A stretch of DNA of 14,367 bases from Chromera velia (Eukaryota; Sar; Chromeraceae), in contig JAHBMJ010002962.1 in assembly GCA_018398765.1 (NCBI GenBank), positions 1 through 14,367 of the forward strand. Direction: 5' to 3'. Position 1 is the first letter of the stretch, and every line of letters begins with the position of its first letter. Positions 9,282 to 14,367 of this stretch are shown here, piece by piece. Made by a program: the position numbers and the translations under genes. Below the pieces are notes generated by a model. The model saw only the letters and a program-made list of their open reading frames with translations, was not told where the DNA came from and searched no databases.

Positions 9282-9998
9282 GAAGAAAAATGATTCATTC
9301 TGTCATGCAGTTTCTCCTGCTGGCTCAGCAAAGTTTCAACTTTCATTCTGCAAGATTTCAACGCATGGAAGGGTCGTTCGTACTAGCATAATGAGAGACG
9401 TCAAAAAAGGCGTTCAAGCTTCAAAAGAGATTTCGAGTTGGCTGTTTATTTGTATGGGCCTATTGTGATTCAATATTATTCAACAAACTTGTCTTATTTA
9501 TAGATTACTATAGCTTTAACTGGATACCCGGGGTCTTCTTCTAGCTAAAAAAGGGCCGAACCTAGGGCCGAACTGACAGTCTTTCTACGACCAATTGAAG
9601 TCTAATATCATGACCTAGATCATGACTATCATTGCCTGGCCTGCCTTGGTACAAAGAGTTCTGGAGGCTGTTGACCGCAGTACAACTGGCTCCTTAAAGT
9701 CTCTAAAACTACTCAGGCTATAGTACTAAAGCAGACCTGTCATAATATTTAAATTTAGTTTTGATAGCTAGACCATGGAAAATCTGTCAGTTCGGTCTTT
9801 TTTAGCTTAATTATAATTAGTTAGAGGATCCAAGACATGGTCTAGCACATGCTGAGCCTGCTCCATAAGTGATAGTGAGTCGATGGATACTCAGATATCC
9901 TAGGCTAAATATTTATTAATATGCGTCTCAGTGTATATGACCGTGAATACTAAGTGGCTGTATGCTGTAGCTATCCCGGTCCGTGCGGTGGTATTTAT
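9282..9998. other. Intergenic region after the COWP-like gene
   Basis: The first 150 bases or so are presumably the 3' UTR; no clear AATAAA is visible. The rest is AT-rich non-coding sequence containing a small inverted-repeat element (9543-9808). No open frame with coding character is seen on either strand. Confidence 0.5.
9543..9808. mobile_element. Small MITE-like element with inverted ends
   Basis: The left end (9543-9579) starts AGCTAAAAAAGGGCCGAA and ends GGGCCGAACTGACAG. The right end (9784-9808) reads CTGTCAGTTCGGTC then TTTTTTAGCT. They are inverted copies apart from one mismatch and an extra duplicated GGGCCGAAC block in the left arm. The 200 bp interior has no coding potential. 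I found no convincing target-site duplication. Confidence 0.55.
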
Positions 9999-11211
9999 GC
10001 TGTTTAAAGTGGGGGGGGCCAGGGGGGCCACCCCCTCCCACGCCTCCGGGCCGTGGGCGGCATGCCCCCCCCAGAAGTTTAAGATATAAATAAGGTGCGG
10101 CGGGGGGTGAGGGGGCATTGTGCGCAGTCCCCTCCCCGGCTTGCAACAATTCTTGTAACATTATGTCGCACGCGTTGAAATAGGGGGGTAATAACGGAGG
10201 GGGGGGGGGTAGTGCCGTGCGGATGGCCTCTAAGTGGCATAGCCCCTGGGCCATGCCGTACGGAGACCTTTTTAGATTTCGACACGGCGGGAGGGCCGAA
10301 CACTGCACGGTCAAAGTGAAGACATTCAAATGAACACGGCCCCTTCACATCCTTTCATCATCCTTCATCCAGCAGTCTTTTTGAAATTCTATCTCTTTTC
10401 ATAATAAAAGCATGCAATGGGATTGCAATGGGACCTACAGGTACATAAGAGTTCTTTAATAAACGTGAAAGTGCAGAAAAAATTATATATTCTAGGTATG
10501 GCTCGATTGGGTTTGAAAGTCATACCTGTAAGAATACCTAAAGGCCAAGATCGGCTCAGAAGGGCCGTGTTCGCACAACAGCCAAAAAGTTGGCACAGCC
10601 CTAGGCTGTGTAGCCGTACAGCACAGCCATGCAATACGTCCCCCCCCCCTCCCAGCGTATCAAAGGGTATATTACCCCTCTATACGTCGAAGACTCGAAA
10701 TGTTACACGAATTTGCACGTGGCAGCATGCATGCAGTCAAATTGTCAGTTTGTGTGACTTTGCAAGTTCTGTTTGAAGTGAGTAGGCTTCAATTGGGTGC
10801 AATCGGGAAGCACGTCATGAGCCGTTTGAAACAGAAAGTTATCTACTTTGCCAAAGACCTTTTTATTTGCTGGTCTTTCTATTGCAGAGGGTGGAAATGG
10901 CTTCCAGCGGCTTTGAAATACTTTGAATTTTGAATCATGCAAAGCCAGATCGATCGACCCATGATCTAGCCTGCGATCGGGCTTCAAACTTCTGATCAAA
11001 AACTGATCGGAATGTCCGTCTGCGAGCCGTCTGCTCCTCTGCAGAGAAATGGATGAAACAATTGTACTCTTTATAGACTTCAATGACATATATCCTTCAA
11101 TGACATACTATATCTTTGTCCACTTCAATTCTTTACTGTTTTAAGGTTCATAAGTGGACCTATGGGGGGGTGGGGGGTGCCCCCCCTATCCTTCCTTTAA
11201 GTTTAAACAGC
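9999..11211. mobile_element. G-run foldback element, degenerate
   Basis: The ends are inverted: GCTGTTTAAA (9999-10008) followed by a G8 run, against TTTAAACAGC (11202-11211) preceded by a C7 run. Each end also forms its own G/C-run hairpin (9999-10085 and 11136-11211). Internal inverted matches include AATTCTTGTAACATT (about 10148) against AATGTTACACGAATT (about 10700), ATAGGGGGGTAATA (about 10180) against ATTACCCCTCTAT (about 10673), and GAACACGGCCC (10333) against GGGCCGTGTTC (10562). The arms are therefore long, diverged and unequal; about 350 bp on the right looks like extra sequence. There are no intact genes. It is probably a decayed non-autonomous element; its class is not identified. 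Confidence 0.5.
10594..10610. repeat. Short perfect hairpin CACAGCC-CTA-GGCTGTG
   Basis: Seven-base perfect arms around a 3-base loop, near the centre of the degenerate foldback element. Confidence 0.6.
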
Positions 11212-11990
11212 GTGGTGGTGCTGCATGGCTGATGTCGGCAGTGCTTTTAACATACTTCGGTCCCCCCCTCCCACTTCTACTATTCGTTCGAGCCTATCAT
11301 TGCACGACACTATACAACACCATTGTCCTTACGTCCTTCTTTTTTTACACAATCTCCCTGTATATTTCAAACACAAAATTACACAAACTTATTGCATCAT
11401 TTTGTATGTTACAATGGTTAGGCTGATTCTGGCACTGTCGGGGGGGGGCGGCGGCGGCGGAGTCCGGGCGGACGCCTCATATGCGCAGTGGATATATACG
11501 CGGGCTCTTCGATCATGCAGCGCCGCGCCGCGATGCGTGCATGCATGCGTGTCAAGACCACAATTAAAGTAAAATATACATTTAAAAAAAAAAAAAAAAA
11601 ATGCAAGATCGAGTTAATCGGCTGTCAGACTGAGTTTTATGTTGCTGCATGTCTCCCAACTTGTCCGAAGAAAGACGTCGCACATTTGGACAGTATTGGC
11701 AATTCATTATGTTTTAGCAGTTGTTCACCTTTGTGTGCAATCAAGCAATCTTTCATCGATCGCGACCTGCGCTCTGTCAGGAAGAACAACCATGTATATT
11801 TCAATTGCGAATCTGTTGTTCGAGTGAAAGCAACTGTGCTTTGACGGAGGTCCGAACAAACAGACTCGACTCCATTCAATCCGAGTTAACAGGCAGCCCA
11901 GTCAGTCTTCGAGTTACCGTCTCACGAGAAGGTTGATAATGGGGAGAAATGCACGCCGAGTAATGGTGAGCATCACATAAGAGCCGGCGA
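11212..11990. other. Intergenic region with G-run, GCATGC repeats and A18 tract
   Basis: It contains a G9 run followed by CGG triplets (about 11440-11460), an overlapping TGCATGCATGCG block near 11535, and a pure A18 tract at 11584-11601. The A tract follows AATTAAAG and could mark an old retroposed transcript 3' end on the plus strand. After it, an open frame without ATG (about 11602-11844) has eight cysteines; coding is not supported. Confidence 0.45.
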
Positions 11991-11996
11991 GATGGA

Positions 11997-12054
11997 TTGG
12001 CCGGTACTTGAGGCGCCTCAATTGTGGCGCCTCCTCAGGCAGTGGACCGGCCAA
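11997..12054. repeat. 58 bp bipartite hairpin upstream of the 145-residue ORF
   Basis: The outer arms TTGGCCGGT (11997-12005) and ACCGGCCAA (12046-12054) and the inner arms GAGGCGCC (12010-12017) and GGCGCCTC (12026-12033) are all perfect, with an 8-base loop and a small asymmetric internal bubble. It lies about 135 bp upstream of the proposed ATG at 12189, so it falls in the promoter, the 5' UTR or an intron. Confidence 0.75.
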
Positions 12055-12188
12055 GATGGGAGACAACTTGACGCTGTACCTCTTTTGTCGCAGGCGCGAG
12101 CTCAGACTGGTTTCTAGTTGCATTGATTGAATGTGCAGTCATCTGCTTCAGGAGACACGGAAAACAGTCGCGTCGTCAAATTTCAGTC

Positions 12189-12626
12189 ATGAGTAACGTG
12201 TGTGAACTCCTGAAGAGTGCCTCTGGGTACAGGAACCGTCGAACTGATCACGATGACAAATTTGCGGCTTTCTGGGACTGGAACTCGAAAGGGAGCACAT
12301 CTACGGCGATTGGAAATTACGTGATCCAGCTTGTCGCCCATCCCAATTTCCAACCGGAGCTGAAGACTGTGCTTTACTTCCGTCGGGAGGCTGCCGGCTT
12401 CGTCAAAATGGATGCTCTTCACGACCACAAGAGAGCGAACACATTCAAGAACTACAGGACTTCCAATGGAGTGGGACATCCCAAGGGGTACTTCTTTGAC
12501 CTCAACCTGTACGTGATGGACGGCGTGAGTATGCACCACACCAGTACGGTTTCCGGAAAGCAGTTCGCCCGGGACAACTGGCATGACGGCCCTTCTGTGG
12601 CAACCAAGGGGCCCCACTGGAACTAG
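12189..12626 (+). CDS. Unrecognised 145-residue protein
   Basis: The frame runs from ATG at 12189 to TAG at 12624-12626. It has balanced codon use and no low complexity, unlike the surrounding DNA, so I read it as a genuine coding exon. The protein starts MSNVCELLKSASGYRNRR, has a middle part with alternating hydrophobic residues (AIGNYVIQLVAHPNFQPEL, then TVLYFRREAAGFVKM), and a later YFFDLNLYVMDG stretch. That pattern suggests a small beta-rich soluble domain. There is no signal peptide from this ATG and only one cysteine. The frame stays open upstream to 12072. An acceptor-like tttgtcgcag ends at 12093, so an upstream exon and a longer N-terminus are possible. I do not recognise the family; function unknown. 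Confidence 0.6.
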   Translation: MSNVCELLKSASGYRNRRTDHDDKFAAFWDWNSKGSTSTAIGNYVIQLVAHPNFQPELKTVLYFRREAAGFVKMDALHDHKRANTFKNYRTSNGVGHPKGYFFDLNLYVMDGVSMHHTSTVSGKQFARDNWHDGPSVATKGPHWN

Positions 12627-13242
12627 GGCCTCTTCAAGCTTCAGTGACTCTGTGTGCTCAATAGAACGAGCGCCCTTTTGCCTTCCATTCGGATGAGAAT
12701 GAGTTCCTTTTCCGCTGTCGTCTGGTTTGTGCGTCGGTATGTGGAAGAGTGCAAACTTGAGTCTGTTGCTCGCTCGTGATCTTCAAGTCGGGACTCCGCA
12801 TTATCTCTGCATGGTGTTTCTCTATTCTTTTGACTGCGATACCCATCTTTTCATTTCACGCGTCTTGGAGAGGCATATATGTTTTTACCGTATCTTCCTT
12901 CTTTCTTGCTCTTGCTCTTGTGTCTTCTTCTCTCCTTTTCGTTTTTGTTTTTTCCCAAGCTGTGTTGACTTGTTGAAAATGAGTGCAAGGAGAATGGTTG
13001 TGAAGAATACCCAGGGTCATGGAAGAGGGGGCAGGCACAGAGGCAGGGGAAAGCAGTGCAGCAGATACTGACATGCTTACAGCGTGCAAGCCATGCGGCC
13101 AGCCGCCTGTCCTAACAGCGAGCCTTGGCTCACTTACCTTCCAAGCCAGTCCATGCATGCAGCCAAAGAAGAAAAAGAAAATAAGCGATCATGAAAGAGC
13201 AAAGAGAGACAACAAAGAGAAGGAGAATGAAAAGTCTCCGAG
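12627..13242. other. Downstream flank, low complexity, no confident gene
   Basis: Pyrimidine-rich sequence (about 12890-12960) follows the 3' region of the preceding gene. ATG at 12979 opens a 30-residue frame to TGA at 13071 with glycine, arginine and histidine repeats (GHGRGGRHRGRGK). A later frame near 13160 reads PKKKKK. Both are short and could be exons of a small basic protein, but splice sites that join them are not convincing. Confidence 0.35.
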
Positions 13243-13356
13243 ATGGCGGGAAATCATGGCCCACGCATCTTTGACATGCTCAAGAATGTGTCGGTAGAAA
13301 GATTCTCTGCCGCTTTCTCAGCCTCTCTCCTCTTCAACGATTTGACAGTCATCCAA
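13243..13356 (+). CDS. Candidate first exon of a further gene, 3' part unresolved
   Basis: ATG in good context (gagATGGCG) opens 38 codons beginning MAGNHGPRIFDMLKNV, ending at a consensus GTGAGT donor in phase 0, the phase used by all introns of the COWP-like gene. The nearest strong acceptor downstream with the window's usual TGCAG is at 14310, which would give a 954 bp intron and an exon running off the window. Against it: part of the exon is pyrimidine-rich, and frames overlapping it are also open. No family is recognised. Confidence 0.28.
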
Positions 13357-14367
13357 GTGAGTTCGTGATCTTCCGCCGTGGACTAATGCGAAGCTAGATT
13401 GGAAAAGAAACTAGAAAAGAAAGCTAGAGACCGAGTGATTGTCAGTGTTTGAAATATAGACTCAAAAAAAGGTTGTCTGAAAGCTTGCCAGTGGGTCTGT
13501 TTCCTCTCCTAGCTATCCTATATATACACGCTTTACTGTTTTAAGTCTAAGCTTTTCAGTTTGTCTTTCTGTTTATTCCTTTCGAAGCCTTTTTTAAATT
13601 TCTTCAGCATTTTTCACATATACAACATTTAACTTGAACAGTTACTAAAAAAAAGTACAGTGTTGTTGAAGGTCACAAGGTATTGTGTGGATGTATAATA
13701 TAATTGCCAAAAATCGATTTTTGATTTTCTTTTTTTTGTTTTTTCAAATAACACTTGTGCATTAATTGTGCAACACCAATGCAAAATCCCATCGATCCTA
13801 AATAACAGTCGTTCAGGTGTTGTTCTAGAAAATAAAATAAAAAAAAAAACAAATTAGGTTTTTCGCCCAATTTTCTTTTTTTTTTTCTTTTGATGTGGGT
13901 AGCCTAGGACTCAGTGGCAGTGGACCGCAGGGGAACCTGACATATAAATCCTAATCCTAATCCTTAGGAGGTTATCTCTAGGATCATATCTTGTAAACAA
14001 AGTTTAAACGATAATAAATTAGAGCCTGACACTAACTGATACGTACTAACAGTTCGTATACACAGTTCGTATAGACGGACGTCTAACGGAGGGAGCAAGA
14101 GGTGAGACAGAGTCTCCACCAGCAGAAGAATCGATCGATTGAAGGAAGAACAAGAAAAGAAAGGATCCAGAGACAGATCCTGTAGTGAGCTTTGCACATT
14201 GTCTGTCTCTCCTGAAGTCGAACCCTTCCTTCGCCTTCCCTGGATTTCTTTCGCCCCCAAAGCTCATCCCTCCCTCTCATGCTTCTGTCTCTTCCACGGT
14301 TCTCTGTGCAGATCCACAAAAGGTGCTCATGGTCTCCCTTTCTCTTTCTCTTTCTCTCCCCCCCCCC
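13357..14367. other. AT-rich terminal region, no confident gene
   Basis: It holds A- and T-runs (13600-13900), a perfect 14-base palindrome AAAAATCGATTTTT (13709-13722), a CCTAAT repeat near 13949, two direct copies of CAGTTCGTATA (about 14050 and 14063), and a TCTCTTTC tract that ends in a C-run at the window edge. If the exon at 13243 is real, most of this is its intron. Confidence 0.4.

Noticed and set aside
9900-10348. Minus-strand proline/glycine-rich frames
   Set aside because: They arise from G/C homopolymer runs in the degenerate foldback element.
11992-12117. Forty-one-codon ATG frame starting MDWPVLEAPQ
   Set aside because: It lies mostly in the perfect hairpin arms, so its openness is probably a by-product of the inverted repeat.
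13964-14319. Overlapping minus-strand frames near the window end
   Set aside because: Several short frames overlap with no domain, no consistent composition and no splice support.
1-14367. tRNA, rRNA or other structured RNA genes
   Set aside because: A scan by eye found no A/B-box pairs with cloverleaf arms and no rRNA-like segments; a covariance-model search was not possible here.

Overview
The window is nuclear DNA from a eukaryote. Genes are split by GT-AG introns, there is no operon layout, and long stretches are simple-sequence and foldback repeats. The best-supported spliced gene encodes a small secreted protein built from C-x(2-3)-G-[W/F/Y] cysteine units, the pattern of Cryptosporidium/Toxoplasma oocyst wall proteins (COWP). 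This points to an alveolate of the apicomplexan-chromerid group. A UDP-glucose 6-dehydrogenase next door fits a polysaccharide-walled alga such as a chromerid better than most parasites. That placement is inference; no rRNA or other marker is present.

Layout. 1-1737: the 3' part of an unrecognised plus-strand gene; three exons join in frame and a fourth is tentative. 1740-2900: AT-rich intergenic repeats, including a foldback element with ~80 bp arms around two 52 bp tandem copies. 2900-3690: pyrimidine-rich DNA with no convincing gene. 3691-5163: an intronless minus-strand UDP-glucose 6-dehydrogenase, complete with catalytic residues. 5164-5815: the divergent spacer. 5816-9281: a complete seven-exon plus-strand gene for a 293-residue COWP-like protein; all six introns are phase 0. 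9282-11990: repeats, including a small inverted-repeat element and a larger region with G-run hairpins at both ends. 12189-12626: an intact single-exon ORF of 145 residues without a recognised family. 12627-14367: low-complexity DNA with a weak candidate first exon at 13243.

The central observation is the head-to-head pair. UDP-glucose dehydrogenase supplies UDP-glucuronate, the precursor of acidic and pentose-containing wall polysaccharides. The COWP-like protein is predicted to be a disulfide-rich structural wall protein. They share a 650 bp spacer carrying two GCATGC-type motifs and an inverted repeat. Co-expression in wall formation is a testable inference. Spliced models are read by eye from exon phase, splice sites and protein pattern; no transcript data or database searches were available.
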